DNA of 64,000 bases from Pilasporangium apinafurcum (Eukaryota; Oomycota; Peronosporomycetes; Pythiales; Pythiaceae). The stretch covers positions 320,508-384,507 of the forward strand of contig BCKE01000009.1 of the NCBI GenBank assembly GCA_001600495.1, read 5' to 3'. Both the position numbers and the translations under genes were made by a program. Numbering within the stretch: the first letter of the stretch is position 1; each line of letters starts with the position of its first letter. Positions 1 through 11,907 of the stretch are shown piece by piece. The notes under the pieces are model-generated. The model had not been told where the DNA came from. It made no database searches and worked only from the letters and a program-made list of their open reading frames with translations.

Positions 1-1256
1 CATTGGGCATCCAAACTGATTATGGAACATTGATGAGCAGCACTTCAACTACGTTTCTACATTGGCATGAGTCGACAACACTTTGTGAACCTGAGGACGT
101 CATTCTTCATACTTGAACAAATCGAGAAAGGGAAACACAAAACATATGCATACAGAACAGCATGGGAACTTAATAGCCACGATACACATCAGCTGCACAT
201 GAGGAGATAAAACTGAAAAAAAGACGTAGATATTATGAGTGGGTTGATTATCCAAGAAAAGAATTTGCAAACCGTTTCAGGAGCTGAAGATTCCATCCAC
301 TCACTGAACCATACAGAAAAGCGTGACAAAATGGGTAGAAATAGACGAATTAGCATTACAATACATGTACTGTCGCGATTGGTCGCTACACCGTCTCGAA
401 TCTCGCTTGAGAGCGAATGAATGCACCCACTGCTCCTTTATCCTGCTCACTACAGCCGTGCAACGAAATGGTAGAGCTATGCGCGCAAATGGTTTTCGAC
501 GTATAGCACCAGTAAAAGAGCTTAGTATTAGTCTTCATATTTTTAGCCAATTCATATTTTGACTCAGAAATACAGTATGTAGTAATGTGGTATAAACTCC
601 ATACTGACTATTTATGTATGAGGCAGATAGTCAGAGCCACTCTTCGATTCACGGCATGCATGTGCCTAGCAAAATATCAGACCAAGCCAGTAGTAGAAGA
701 AATGAAGCTGTGCTTCATGGAGGAACATTCTCTTGATAATCCGTGGGGATCAAAACCCGTAATAGCCAGGTCTAGCATGAACGACACAAAGACATGGCTT
801 TAACATGTCTAATGAATACATTGAATGCATAGCCCCCACTTCTGCTGATTTCTTTCTCTCTTTCTTTCTTTCTCTCGCTCTTTTTGATAAAGCAAAGGAT
901 AAATAGTTGTCATGCAATTGATGCCGGGTTTTTGTTTTCTTGAGTGGTGTCCCTGCCTAATAGCCAATCGTGGGACGTTGAAGTGTCTAAAAAACACCCA
1001 AAAGACACATTTCCACCAATCAAATTGACGTATATCGGATTAGGGCCAACGTCGTACTGAGCCGTATCAGTTTTCTGCTCAATTTCAAACTCAAAAACAA
1101 GCCGCCTGTCAGCACTAACAGTGGCATCGTCAATCACTTCATTTTCAACAAACATACGCCTCTAACTCTGTATCAATCCATCAATGAACTGGATCAACAG
1201 AATACTCTCTTTTCATTTCCGATCTTTCTATCTTCAAGGCATAACAACAAGTCCTA
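1..1256. other. Intergenic, no convincing gene
   Basis: I see no supported gene here. A pyrimidine-rich tract (TCTTTCTCTC type) lies at about 850-880. Short open frames on both strands lack recognisable domains. The last 100 bases are presumably the promoter and leader of the lipase gene. Confidence 0.5.
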
Positions 1257-2771
1257 ATGTCCACGATATTCGGCAAGCAACAGGTGCTTACCTCTCTCCT
1301 GGTGCTTGTCCATGTTTGGTTGAGTCAAAATGTAGCAGTAGCCGACAATTCTTACCCGATAATTCTGGTCAATGGTTTCGCTGGATGGGGGCGCGAGGAG
1401 CTCGGTAGTGTCCGGTACTGGGGTGGGTTCTATGGCGATTGGCAAGAGAAACTCATCGCTAATGGCTTTGATGTGCGCACAGCCGCGGTCGGTCCGTTCT
1501 CGAGCAATTGGGACCGCGCCTGCGAGTTATTCGCCATTATCAAAGGTGGCACCGTCAATTACGGTGCAAACCACGCTGCACATCACCAGCATAACGTCAC
1601 AGGGCGAACTTATCCAGGTTTATACCCGCAATGGGGTGAAGTTGTGAACGGCCAAGTACAGAAAGTTCACTTGCTTGGCCATAGTCTTGGTGGCAATACG
1701 GCAAGATTGTTGTCTCAACTGCTGCAAAACGGGACGTACGGTGCACCCATCCAGGAGGATCCGACGTCGCACACACTCTTTGCTGGTGGCAAAGGCGACT
1801 GGATCCACTCAATCACGACCATATCGACGCCTCACTTGGGCTCGACACTCGCCGATGGTATCTCGCTCATTGGTGATACCGTCGTTGATGCTGTGGGTTC
1901 ACTAGTAGCGTTACTCGGGGCTGCCGCAAATGATGATGGCTCATCAACGTTCTACGACGCTAAATTGGATCAGTTTGGCCTGGGATCACGGCAAAGTGGC
2001 GAGTCTTTGAAGGCTTACGTCAAGCGTATCACTAGCAGCTCTTTCTTCACAGCAAACAACAAAGACAATTGCCTTTATAGTCTGACGACTACCGGCGCAC
2101 AAGAAGACAATTCGTGGGTGAAAACACAGTCAAACATCTACTACTATACCTACTCGACACAATTTACGTACAACGCGTGGAACTTGCGCTTCAAGAAGAT
2201 TTCATTGCCCAAGCCACTGATGTTATTGCTATTGCAACCGTTTTCGGTGCTAATTGGAAGTAGATACACGACCGACACGCGCGGTTTCCCTGAGACATGG
2301 CAGCCGAACGATGGAGCTGTCAATACACTCTCAATGACCAGTGATGGTGTGGGTACGGTGGTCGAATACAGTGCGAGTTCAGTTGCTGGTCGGTGGCATC
2401 ATATGCCGGCACTAAGCGATGTGGACCACGAAGGAGCAGTCGGCGTGAGCCTCATAAAGGATATCTATAGTGTTTATGCTGCTCACGCTGCGTTACTGCG
2501 CGCACTTCCAACGATCACTACTACCACCACCAAACGTCGACGGCTGTTGCGTGATGGGGAGGAAAACGTGGAAATGGAAACAGTACCAGTAGAACATGTC
2601 GCACCGGATCATATCGTCAATGGCATCCTTGAAGCAGTGAAACAGGTGAATGCTGCGGTCGAGCGCAATCCGAACGTGCAAGTTGAGTGTGATATGAACA
2701 ATATTGACGAAGGTGATGAGCGGCTGCGGATACTTTGTGCGCAACTGAATGCACCAGAGGTTGTGATCTAA
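1257..2771 (+). CDS. Secreted triacylglycerol lipase, bacterial family I.5-like
   Basis: Predicted extracellular serine esterase/lipase of 504 aa in one exon. A hydrophobic signal peptide covers about residues 1-29 (SLLVLVHVWLSQNVAVA). The mature part opens with PIILVNGFAGWG, the beta-strand and oxyanion-loop segment of lipases. The nucleophile elbow GHSLGGN places the catalytic Ser near 143. Late in the protein WQPNDGAVNTLSM and DVDHEGAVGV match the Asp and His regions of the Staphylococcus/Geobacillus I.5 lipase family, where the same NDG.V and VDH blocks occur. The C-terminal 80 residues (after TTTTTKRRRLL) are a polar extension of unknown role. This start gives the only clean signal peptide. 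Family assignment is by motif; substrate is inferred. An esterase on non-triglyceride lipids is possible. Confidence 0.88.
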   Translation: MSTIFGKQQVLTSLLVLVHVWLSQNVAVADNSYPIILVNGFAGWGREELGSVRYWGGFYGDWQEKLIANGFDVRTAAVGPFSSNWDRACELFAIIKGGTVNYGANHAAHHQHNVTGRTYPGLYPQWGEVVNGQVQKVHLLGHSLGGNTARLLSQLLQNGTYGAPIQEDPTSHTLFAGGKGDWIHSITTISTPHLGSTLADGISLIGDTVVDAVGSLVALLGAAANDDGSSTFYDAKLDQFGLGSRQSGESLKAYVKRITSSSFFTANNKDNCLYSLTTTGAQEDNSWVKTQSNIYYYTYSTQFTYNAWNLRFKKISLPKPLMLLLLQPFSVLIGSRYTTDTRGFPETWQPNDGAVNTLSMTSDGVGTVVEYSASSVAGRWHHMPALSDVDHEGAVGVSLIKDIYSVYAAHAALLRALPTITTTTTKRRRLLRDGEENVEMETVPVEHVAPDHIVNGILEAVKQVNAAVERNPNVQVECDMNNIDEGDERLRILCAQLNAPEVVI

Positions 2772-3437
2772 ACAAAAAAAACAAAACAAAATAGAACAGA
2801 ATGGATGCAGTAGTAGTGATCATATGGATTGTGTGCATATGCGTGCACCGAGAGCGATTTTGACAAACAATTTAACAATCGATATCTATTGTCTCGCTCA
2901 TCATGTAATCTGAGTTGTGATGCTGGGTGGGTTTTTTCAAATGTCCCTTGAAGATTCATTGTCTCGAAAGTTGCGCGAACGTGAATGGAAGAGCAACGGA
3001 ATGTCTTCCGAACGCGTGTGGGAAGCGTGCTTTACGTAAGGTTTTATAGTTTACTGTGGTTTATTTAGCTGTTTCTATGTGTTCCTTTAGGTTTTATTGG
3101 CGTATTTTGGCGCGAAGCGAGGACGAAGCGGAAAGGAATTAGTTCCCTCCAAAAACAAAAGGACACAAAAATGAAGTGAATCTATTTATCCCTTTTTAAG
3201 CAAATTAATATGTTGTGTAATTTTTAAAGCATTTATAAAATCAGCATATATAGATTTAAATGAAATTTTAAACATGGATTGTTGGGGACATTATACACTC
3301 TATTCTTTGTTTTTGAAATTGTTTTTTTTGTTGCTCGTTAAAGTACGGAATACTTCGGCGGCAATTCAGACATATGAGCATCATAAAGCAAAAAGGGCTA
3401 TCGCAGTCAACCGACGGACATTGCGCTCTCTACGAAC
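2772..3437. other. Intergenic, partly AT-rich
   Basis: Holds the 3' flank of the lipase gene and the promoter of the kinase gene. Bases about 3175-3345 are strongly AT-rich. I see no gene, RNA or repeat that I can support. Confidence 0.5.
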
Positions 3438-4447
3438 ATGATGAATAAGAACAGCAACAACAACAACAACACCAGCGACTCCAAACTCATTATCGTCTCG
3501 CTTGAAGGATGCCATGGTAAGTATATTTTAATCATCATTTGCTACATGCATCAATAAACCAAACAGGTGAATGGCTGGTGACTCAAACGCATGGTACTCT
3601 TCCTTTGCTTGATCAGGATGCGGCAAGACAGCACTCTGTGAAGAGTTTGAAGCACAGGGCTACAGCATTTTGCATGAAGCGTTCATGGACATGCCCTCGT
3701 ATGCGTTGCATCCGCAGTCGCTGCTCATGGAAACGTCGTGGGTCTGCTCCTGGTACGCTTAATCTATCATAACACGTCCTCGGACACACAAAGCACTCAA
3801 TATTTATCTAATCATGCATTCTTTTGAACAGGTTTGAACGTGTTTTACGTCTCGCTAGTCGTGTGCGTAAGGAAAAGAACAAGCACAACCGCAAACAAGT
3901 GTACATCGCTGATCGCTCGCCTTTTAGTGCGGTCTTGTACTCGAAAAATGGCCATTTGCTGGAGCCCGTCATCCGTGCACAGATGCGCGAGGTTGAAGAG
4001 CAAACGAATGTGCAATTCTACACAGTGCATATCTCCGTAGAGCCAGAATTGCTTTGGAGACGCATCTTGACAAGACTCGAGATGGAGCCCGAGCGCATAT
4101 GGCTGAACGAACACAAACGGTCTTGGATGGAGGAGACGCTGGCGTTCTACAATTCCTTCGAGTGGGACTTGACGGTCATGAACGATGAACAATCAGTTAC
4201 GACTATCGTCGACAAGATCAGCGGATTATTGCAGGAGCAAGACGCTAATTTCCGGGCGGTCTATGAACGCAGAAAACTGCTCTCGAGCACAAGCAGCGAA
4301 GTGAGCACGGACAGTGATGAAGAAGCCGAAAGCAGCAGCGATGAGCATCATCACCAGCAAGAGAACCAAGACCAGTATGATTGGGAGAATCTCAATCGGC
4401 CACGCAGCATTGTGTCGTTTAACAATTGCGTTGACGATGATATCTGA
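3438..4447 (+). CDS. P-loop deoxynucleoside/thymidylate kinase-like protein
   Basis: Three exons: 3438-3516, 3617-3752 and 3832-4447, phases matching, 276 aa. The Walker A loop GCHGCGKTA is assembled only when intron 1 is removed, which strongly supports the splice. A later VYIADRSPFSAVLY segment resembles the DRS motif of deoxynucleoside and thymidylate kinases, and an arginine-rich stretch (RRILTRLEMEPERIW) fits their LID region. Probable role is phosphoryl transfer to a nucleoside or nucleotide in the cytosol. The tail from about residue 225 is acidic, Ser- and Gln-rich (STDSDEEAESSSDEHHH) and likely disordered. It could instead be a generic AAA_28-type NTPase; substrate cannot be read from the sequence. 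It converges on the TatD-like gene. Confidence 0.75.
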
Positions 4448-4715
4448 TATGCCACGCAGTGTGCCTTGCGGACCTTTCCAAGCAAAACTCGTTGTATTAT
4501 AGCCCCCAATCACGTGCGTGTCCAAGTGTGTGATTGTTTGATTCTTTATTTCGCATCCTTTTTCCCATTCTATGTTGCCTGATCTTCATTATTAGCATAG
4601 GAGTAAGTCGCCTCTATAAGTGTGATGTCTATGAATTGGCTTCTTTATTTCTTTCATGAATACGCAATTGATCTTACCTCCATCTTTTTCATCTGCTGTA
4701 TCTTTGTTTTCTTCC

Positions 4716-5660
4716 CTACACACTTAAGCGCAGGAACCGTCGGGCATTTGCTTTCGTCAACTGTGCGATTTCTTGTGGTGACTTGCTTAGCGTTTGCGCT
4801 ACCACTTCAAGCACTTGCGGGAGTGCGCTAGGAACATTTGGGTACTGTTTCTTGGGATTCTTAGGCTCCAACCGCCGACATTTTGAAAAGCCCATGTATG
4901 GTGCATCGGTTTCGATCACAAGCCGGTTTAAAGGTACCAAGTGGAGCATGGATCGTAACGCTTTAGCGGTTGGGAGGTTGGTTTTGCAGATAAACCCCGT
5001 AACACCAATGTAGAAATCGTTAGCAATATACGTCTGCAGTTCCTCTTGATTGCCCGTGAAGCAATGTACGACTGCAGGCGGAAAATAGCCGTTAAATTGT
5101 CGTTTGCAATTGGTGATGGCGCTAATGAAATCGTCGTGAGCGAGTCGTTCATGGAGAAAAAGCGGTTTCTGGAGCGTGCAAGCGAGTTCTAATTGCGATT
5201 CGAACCATTGGAGTTGCAGTTTTCCGTCAGGAAAACCGGGAGAGTAATCGAGCCCACACTCTCCCACGGCTCGAACCTGGTCGTCTTGTGCCAATGCTCG
5301 TAAGATTGTGCGTTCCTCGTCGGTTGGGTAGGATAATGCATGATATGGATGAACACCCGCTGTAGGAAAGAGTTTCTACAATTTGAAATGTACAACATAT
5401 GCATACCATCAGAGTGAATAAAGAGACAGCAAGGAGATTTTGTTCTTTACTGTAGGGTATTGACGGCAAAGTGCAATTGCAGCTTGACTTTCTGTGATGG
5501 TTGCGCCAGGAACGAGCATCTCCGTCACACCGACTTTTGCCGCGTTGTCCATCAATGCCACGACGTCGTCCATCAAATCTGGATGGGTTAAATTGCAGTC
5601 AAAGTCGAATAGCTCCATCGATATGGTGTCGATATGTGCTTTCATATCTTTGCCAGTCAT
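4716..5660 (-). CDS. TatD-family metal-dependent deoxyribonuclease
   Basis: Two exons on the minus strand, 5451-5660 and 4716-5375, phase 0, 289 aa. It is a TIM-barrel metallohydrolase of the TatD/TATDN family, acting as a 3'-5' exonuclease/DNase in characterised members. Visible metal-site motifs are VGECGLDY (Glu), PLFLHERLAHDD (His), AVVHCFTG (His) and VIETDAPYM (Asp). The N-terminal HxH of bacterial TatD is replaced by LFDFDCNLTHP, much as eukaryotic TATDN1-type proteins diverge here. The C-terminal PNVPSALPQVLEVVAQ segment is also typical. Translation could begin at any of three early Met codons; MELFDFDCNL would remove about 14 residues. It is tail-to-tail with the kinase gene. Confidence 0.9.
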
Positions 5661-5743
5661 TTGAGGAGTTCTATTCCAGGTGTTGATATTGCATCATTAG
5701 ATTCATGACTCACAATAGCATGATGATATACATGGCAAATGCA

Positions 5744-6032
5744 TCACTTTTTCTTCTTCTGCTTCGCTTGATCTTGCGCGGTAGTTAGTGTTGAGGATGG
5801 CGATTGCTCGGGTTGTGTAACCGCTGAACTTGGAGACGAAGTATGGATGTAGAAATGTCGGCGATACCAGATCTTCTTAGCCAACTCGCTTGCTTCCTCC
5901 ATCATCACCTTGCTGCAAATCAAATGCCATGATTCAGTTATCTTGCATGATATCTGTTAAATAACAATTATCATACAAGTTATTGGTTACAAGAAGTTTT
6001 TGCCTGGAAAAGACGTGATGGTTTACTGCCAT
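5744..6032 (-). CDS. Small basic hypothetical protein
   Basis: Proposed two-exon gene: 5977-6032 and 5744-5912, joined at a GTATGA donor and a TTTGCAG acceptor, giving 74 aa. The product has a compact N-terminal half (FSRQKLLVTNN, then EEASELAKKIWYRRHFYIH), a Ser/Thr/Gln/Pro linker and a KQKKKK tail. I do not recognise a family. The proposed ATG lies only 11 bases from the divergent TMC start, so one of the two starts may be wrong; starting at the MMEEASEL methionines in the second exon would give 55 aa without splicing. Confidence 0.45.
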
Positions 6033-6043
6033 TCTGCTTTGCT

Positions 6044-9000
6044 ATGATGACACTGGGGTTGGGCACTCGGGCTGGAAGCATCGACAGCGAAGACCTTATG
6101 CGGGGGAAAGACGGAAGTGACGATGAAGAAGATGTGCTGGGATTCAGCGGGATGAGGTGTGTGCACATGTTTGGTGTTTATCTTTGCTTGAGCTGGCTAG
6201 ATATCGTTATTGATCGAACCGTTCTTTTTGATGTAGGAACTCTGAGCAGAATCTGATTACATCCATTGAAAAAGCTGTCACAAAGCAGCTGCGTACCATA
6301 ACAAGATCCTCAAACGGCATTGGTGTCGACATAAATGGGTCAACAGCCCAAGACAGTGATGACGATGACGATGATGATGACGGCGACTTCAAGGTCGAAG
6401 GCTTTGTAAGTCACCAACTGCAATACAAACAGACTGTGTTCGTCAAGAAGTTGCAATTGTACGAAAAACAATTGCAACATCGCACCAAACAGCTCGAGAA
6501 ACTGCAGCAGCTAAACGCAGAATCCAGTGCTACAATCCAGCGCCTGCAGCATGATCTTCAACGTGTGCAAGAAGAATTTGCTGTCGCCCAAGAGGATTGG
6601 GAAGATGAAAAAGAAGCTATGTTGCGCTTCCGTGGAGTAGCTGCGGGCAATAACACTGGTAATAGCCGGTTCCAGTTCATGAACACTGGAGGAGGGGCAA
6701 CGAGAAATAATCGCTTAAAAGAACTTGAATCTCAACAACAGCGAGACCTGAGAATGCAAATGCTAAATGGCGCAGCGGAGGCGCAGGAACAAATTGATGC
6801 TGATCTGAATCTTATGAATGATGTGTCTTCATCTGCACGTGGCATTGGACTCACGCTCAAAAGACTACGTCTCTTCTTGTGGCGCAGACTGTATCCATTC
6901 AATACGGATATTCGCCGGATTGAAGCTCAATTTGGGTACTCCGTCGCGTCCTATTTTCGATTTTTCAGGTGGATCATCACGAGTTTTATCGTCATGTGCA
7001 TTCCATGTTGTGTCCAGCAGATACTTCATCTCTTGTATCTTATCGGACAGGTACGTTTGTTTTCACACAGACCATTTCCAGTGATCGTCTCATTCTTATC
7101 CCGAAAGAATTGTATTGCTTGATCAATCAAACATACTAGGATGCGATCGGCAATGAGATCACTTGGACAAAGTTTTACGGAATTGCTCCACGATTTTTGC
7201 TGTTTCCAGGATACTATCCGGACGAGGCATTCATGTACTCGGTTCGATTTTTGTTGTCTCGTCATAGCGTTTTCTTCTCTTCATGTTCCCACGACAATAT
7301 CTATCGCTTTTGTTTCAGACTGTACTGATTGCCATGGAATTTATTTTGGTTCTGTTCACTATCCGCAAATGGATTACCGAAGACAGAATCTCCAAAACTA
7401 TCATGGCTGTCGAAGATGGAAGCAAACAAGTGAGTTGGCTGCATGGACACTTGAATCCTACTTCGTGACCCGGATCTGACTTTTGCTTGCATTAGCCCAA
7501 GTACAGCAAAATTATCTTGAATGGCTGGGACTTCTCGCTCACAACCGCAGAGGTATGTGCCATTGAATTGAAATCACGTCCGGTTGCAGTCCAAGCGATT
7601 GGTGATGCCCTGGTCCCACGCTCGAATGTGATTTTCTGGCCGCACAGCAAGTGAGTGACTTGAAAAAAGCACTTGCCGAACAAATTAAACTAGCATTAGA
7701 GGAAGAAAAAGTTGCCGAAAGATTGAAGTCGCGGTCAAAGTAAGTATATCTTTGTCTCGTTTTACTGTGTTTGGATTGCTGATGCTTCATCAACGGTATG
7801 ACTGCATAGAAAGGAGAGATACAAGCTCTATGCGCGCCGCGTCTGTGCATTCGTGTTGTATGCGGTGGTTCAAGCTTCGAGCTGGTACTTAATCATCGTC
7901 TTGACGACACAATCTTCTCAAATTCAGCTTAAAATCGCAAACACGGCGGCATTTCTTGCTCCTTACGTCAGCAGTATCGTGCCTGCTGTAGTGACGGTCA
8001 TTAATTCAGCACTTCCAACAATTATTTCATTGCTTACAGCCATGGAGAAATGGGACAGCGTCGGATTTGCAATCAAGGCGATGGTCACACGATTGTATTT
8101 GGCGAAAATCCTCAACGTCTTGATTCAGTTGGCCTCGTATGCACTGCTGTTGGACCCGTACTTGCTCACGTCGACCCAGAAGATCGCCAGCTTGTTTACC
8201 ATTAATGGGGTTATGATCCGCAAGAATATTATGCTCGAGTTCAAACCAGAAACCTACGAATGTCGTGCAAGTCAGGTTGCTGCTGGTTTGTTGACACTCG
8301 TAGTGACGGACTTTACAGTCAGTAAAACCATAGTTGTGTCACGCATTGGCGTGGCTTGGATCACTATAAGGCTAGTAGCATACTGGCACAAATTCCAAGC
8401 CAAACGTGACATCAAGAAAAGTAAGAACGCAATCGTCGTACCAATGAATGATTCGGAACTTACAGCAGATAGTGATGTCGCATCTGTACCGAACAACGAA
8501 GAATCTTTGGCAAATATCAGTCGACCAGCAAGTGCCGCTACCGAAGCTCCAGCAAAAGATGGAGTAAGTCAAGATTCCGTGCTTCGTGAAAAATCATCTG
8601 AGAAAAAGACCCCTCCGTCACAAAATATTGCTGGTGCACGTCCCAGCTCGTCACCAGCATCTCACACAAAAATGGCAATGCCAAAGCAAATCTCCAAGTC
8701 TGAATTCCTTGTGCCGCAGAAAATGGTTGCACTTTTGTACTCATGCACTATTGCGCTGGTCGCAATTCCACTTGCTCCTACTACAGCTTTATTGGCTCTT
8801 GGACTGCACGTGTTGAACTTCAAATTCGACAAACTGATTCTCATGGTACGTGACTGGGTCAGGCCGCTTTGATCCATACCAGCTATCACACTCAAACTGC
8901 ACTAACAACCGTTTTTCACAGCATTTTCAAAAGAAACCTGTGAATCCGTGGAGTGCCAAAGATGCCGGAATCTTCTTCATCAAGTTCTACTTTTGTACGA

Positions 9001-9740
9001 TCATCATCTTCCTCATTTGTGCACATTATTTGCTACTAAGCAAATCGTTACCCAAGGAATGTGCGCTCCAAGACTCATTGTTAGAAAACATCAACGACGC
9101 ACGCTGCAAGTCCAATTCCTATAACAGCACCACCGAGCTTTGTATTCTCAATGTCAGTCATCCATCGGTGTGTATATTCGCCTCTTCCTAACTTGAATAG
9201 TCTCATCCAATACCTGTTCATCCTTCACCATTACCTTCTTCTACAGAGTGAATATTTCTTGGATGTTGATGGGGAATGCTTCACTGGCTATCCGCACTGT
9301 ATTTGCACTGGTAGCTACGCATGTGGTCCGTTTGTCACCACATCGGATGGATTCACGTCCGTGTATAATGCCGTCACATCGGTACAAATTGTGTCGCTGA
9401 TCTACGAATCACTGGTTAAAAGTCAGGCTGTGTTGTGGGTCTTGTTATTCCTGTTCGTATTGGCGCTCTTCTTCTTGCGAAATTCCTTTGCTGTATACAT
9501 GGTAAGTGCAGGTTTTACCAATCATACTCGCTTCATTTAAACAATATGCTTGTTCTCCACACCCAATAGATGATCACCGTTGATCGAGAACAGCAAGTCG
9601 CTCTCACCTTCATGACGTTGCAAAAGAAGATCAAGCAATTAGAGACGCGATTACATCTGCATAAAATCACCACAGGTGCAGGGGATGCAGGCGACAGCAA
9701 CCGCAATGATAACGGCGCAAATGCTACAAAAAATGACTAG
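6044..9740 (+). CDS. TMC-family transmembrane channel-like protein
   Basis: Ten exons: 6044-6156, 6237-7050, 7140-7241, 7319-7429, 7496-7552, 7648-7739, 7810-8845, 8922-9152, 9247-9501 and 9570-9740. Total 993 aa with every junction in phase; the donor at 7242 (GTTCGA) is weak. The N-terminal quarter is acidic, then coiled-coil-like (KKLQLYEKQLQHRTKQ). The TMC core starts near residue 255 with YPFNTDIRRIEAQFG and SVASYFRFFRWI, closely matching the conserved animal TMC entry. NGWDFSLTTAE and YECRASQVAAG correspond to the SWDF and CWET-type TMC blocks. Multiple hydrophobic helices follow, with a Ser-rich cytosolic insert near 8440-8680 and a Cys-rich extracellular loop (ECFTGYPHCICTGSYACG). The inferred role is an integral membrane ion channel or mechanosensory component; function outside animals is not established. 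A short coiled coil ends the protein. Confidence 0.85.
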
Positions 9741-10135
9741 CAAATTCGTCCATTGACTTTTTTCCTTAAATTGATTTCTATTTAGTCGTGTTATGATGTG
9801 TTGGCATGCGCGATTTTCTGGGCAGATCTTCTCTACCAGCGGATGAGCTGCAGATGCAAATGAAGCCCCATGCCACCATCGCTACGGCGTACATGATGTT
9901 CCATGTGCCCTTCATTCCTCAAATGACCATCACTCTTCAGTCAACTTCAACTTTAGCTGAATGTATCTCGTTAAAACCGAGATGGTGTACTGTTCAGGAA
10001 ATGGCTACATTTGCTATTTGTGGCGCAGACAAGGAATGCATCTGATTGACGGTTGAATTCTGGCGTCAGATAAGACGTTGACAGCTATAATAGACTGGCA
10101 GACATTGTCTTTGCGTGGCTCTGCACTTGGTGTGT
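9741..10135. other. Intergenic
   Basis: Separates the TMC gene from the RanBP2 zinc-finger gene. I see no supported feature; an upstream exon of the zinc-finger gene cannot be excluded. Confidence 0.4.
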
Positions 10136-10537
10136 ATGAATGTACACCCATTGCTTGAGCAGTTCCCATTTCCCCTCGCTCGAATCAAAGCAGACATCCA
10201 GATCATGGACGGAGAGACTGACCAATGGAATTGTCCTACGTGCACGCTTATGAACGCGTTCACAGCCGAGATATGTGACGCCTGTGGTACCACAAGTCCG
10301 CTGGTGCTGGAAAGCTTCGCTTGTGAAGCCGCACTGCAAAGTTCAAGTGGTGGCTCATCGGGTAATTCACAGAAGAAAGCAGCATCCAATCGATCGCGTC
10401 TCTCATCACACGACTCGGTTGCGTCCGATGCACATTCAGATACGTCGGTCGTAGCAGAGATGGACCCGTGGGCACAAGCTGAAAGTGAATGGGCACACGT
10501 TGAGGCGTTTCAGGATGTTGGCAAGCGGCGCAAGTAG
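10136..10537 (+). CDS. RanBP2-type zinc-finger protein
   Basis: Single reading frame of 133 aa from the first ATG, or 110 aa from the ATG at 10205 (MDGETDQWNCPTC). One RanBP2-type zinc finger is clear: WNCPTCTLMNAFTAEICDAC with C-x2-C-x10-C-x2-C spacing and the Trp just before the first Cys. Such fingers bind ubiquitin, Ran or single-stranded RNA. The remainder is low complexity (Gly/Ser, then SRLSSHDSVASDAHSDTS) with an aromatic, acidic tail (DPWAQAESEWAHVEAF) ending in KRRK. Partner cannot be predicted. The N-terminus is uncertain because an AAAGCAG that could be an acceptor lies just before position 10196. Confidence 0.65.
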   Translation: MNVHPLLEQFPFPLARIKADIQIMDGETDQWNCPTCTLMNAFTAEICDACGTTSPLVLESFACEAALQSSSGGSSGNSQKKAASNRSRLSSHDSVASDAHSDTSVVAEMDPWAQAESEWAHVEAFQDVGKRRK

Positions 10538-11907
10538 TCCAACAACAACAAAAATTCCTCAGTCATGAATGACAAACAGAAGTATCAATCTTTGCTATTT
10601 TTCAAGACAATATATTCATGTAAAAAATGCAAAAGAAATAGATAAAATAAAGCACGTGTAGCTCTTTCTAACAAGTCGACTTGTACTTCGCTCCATCGCT
10701 GCACTAACTTCTTCACCATCAATATACCATCATATCCTGAACATCGAGAGTATTCGAAAAGCTGTAGTGGCTATTAAGATGTAAATTTTATGGATAGCGG
10801 TGCAACTTCAATTTCCAACCGCGTATTTGTCGAGCATTAATAGCATCATCCACAACTGGAATAATGCACATTCGAAGTCGATTCCGTTCAACGCAAATAC
10901 CAATGTGTGAACAACACCATGTAACATAGTAGGATTGCTACCAATAACCACAAGATCGAGCCAGATCAAGCATTTGAGTATATTTCAAAAAGCTAGTAAA
11001 TATGGGCATGTATGAGGACGATCTAATCGGGGTTGATGGGATCATCTCGCGTCAAAAGCGTTTCCATACCTACTACTCCTGTTGTAAACTCTTTTATTCT
11101 TTCATATAAAGCAGCACCCAAATGAATTCATTCCTTTTGCTAAATGTACGTATAGATCTATCCACTATGAGAAGTGATTGGATGCGGCCGTTACTATCAA
11201 GAAATGTTTTGCAAGATGGAAACGATTTTTGTGCATCGAAATGAGAAGTATCAATTTGGCACCAGTTCGTTCATCTGGATGTAGTAAAGTTATTTAATGT
11301 CCGCTATGTCGGGGCTCAATCGCTTTTCGTGTCAGAGTATGTCGGAGATGGATAGTTAGACCAGTATGTAAGGGTGTATGGGAAAGACAGCACTGCACAA
11401 TGAACAACCAAAGCCAACATCGAACTAACAAAACAATACTTCCGACCATCACGCCATCTCCTACCACGCCCCAACCTACGTTGCTGCTGTTGCTATTCTT
11501 CACCAAGCAGCACATTTACCATCAACACGGTTTCTTTGACCAGTTTTTGACGAATCAAGACATATGAAAGCTGCTGTCACATGTCGTTCACAGAACCAGT
11601 GTATCTAAACTGCGTCGTCAGTGATAAACGCTCCGCAGCCGCCAAGACATGTATGATTGCTATAGCGTGCTTATATGACCTTACACTCCCTACACAGAGG
11701 AGTACTTGCTTTTTCTCATCCTTGGCAAACTGACATGCAATCGCCCTTTCTATCATGACAACCGACCATCAATGAAATGGCTACATTTATTGGTTTTTTA
11801 CAATATTTTTTACGCACGACACCGCGTAATTACTTGTTCGTGCGATATTGATGAGCATGAGGGCAACCAGCTCAACAGCTTTCAGAATCCAATCTTCTGT
11901 GGGAGCT
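10538..11907. other. Long intergenic stretch, nothing supported
   Basis: About 1.4 kb without a supportable gene on either strand. Only short open frames of unremarkable composition occur, and I found no tRNA, repeat array or mobile-element hallmark by eye. Confidence 0.45.

Noticed and set aside
910-1155. Minus-strand frame of 81 codons (VENEVIDDATVSADRRLVFE region)
   Set aside because: The composition looks somewhat protein-like and it is divergent from the lipase. It has no recognisable domain, no partner exon and no support beyond an open frame.
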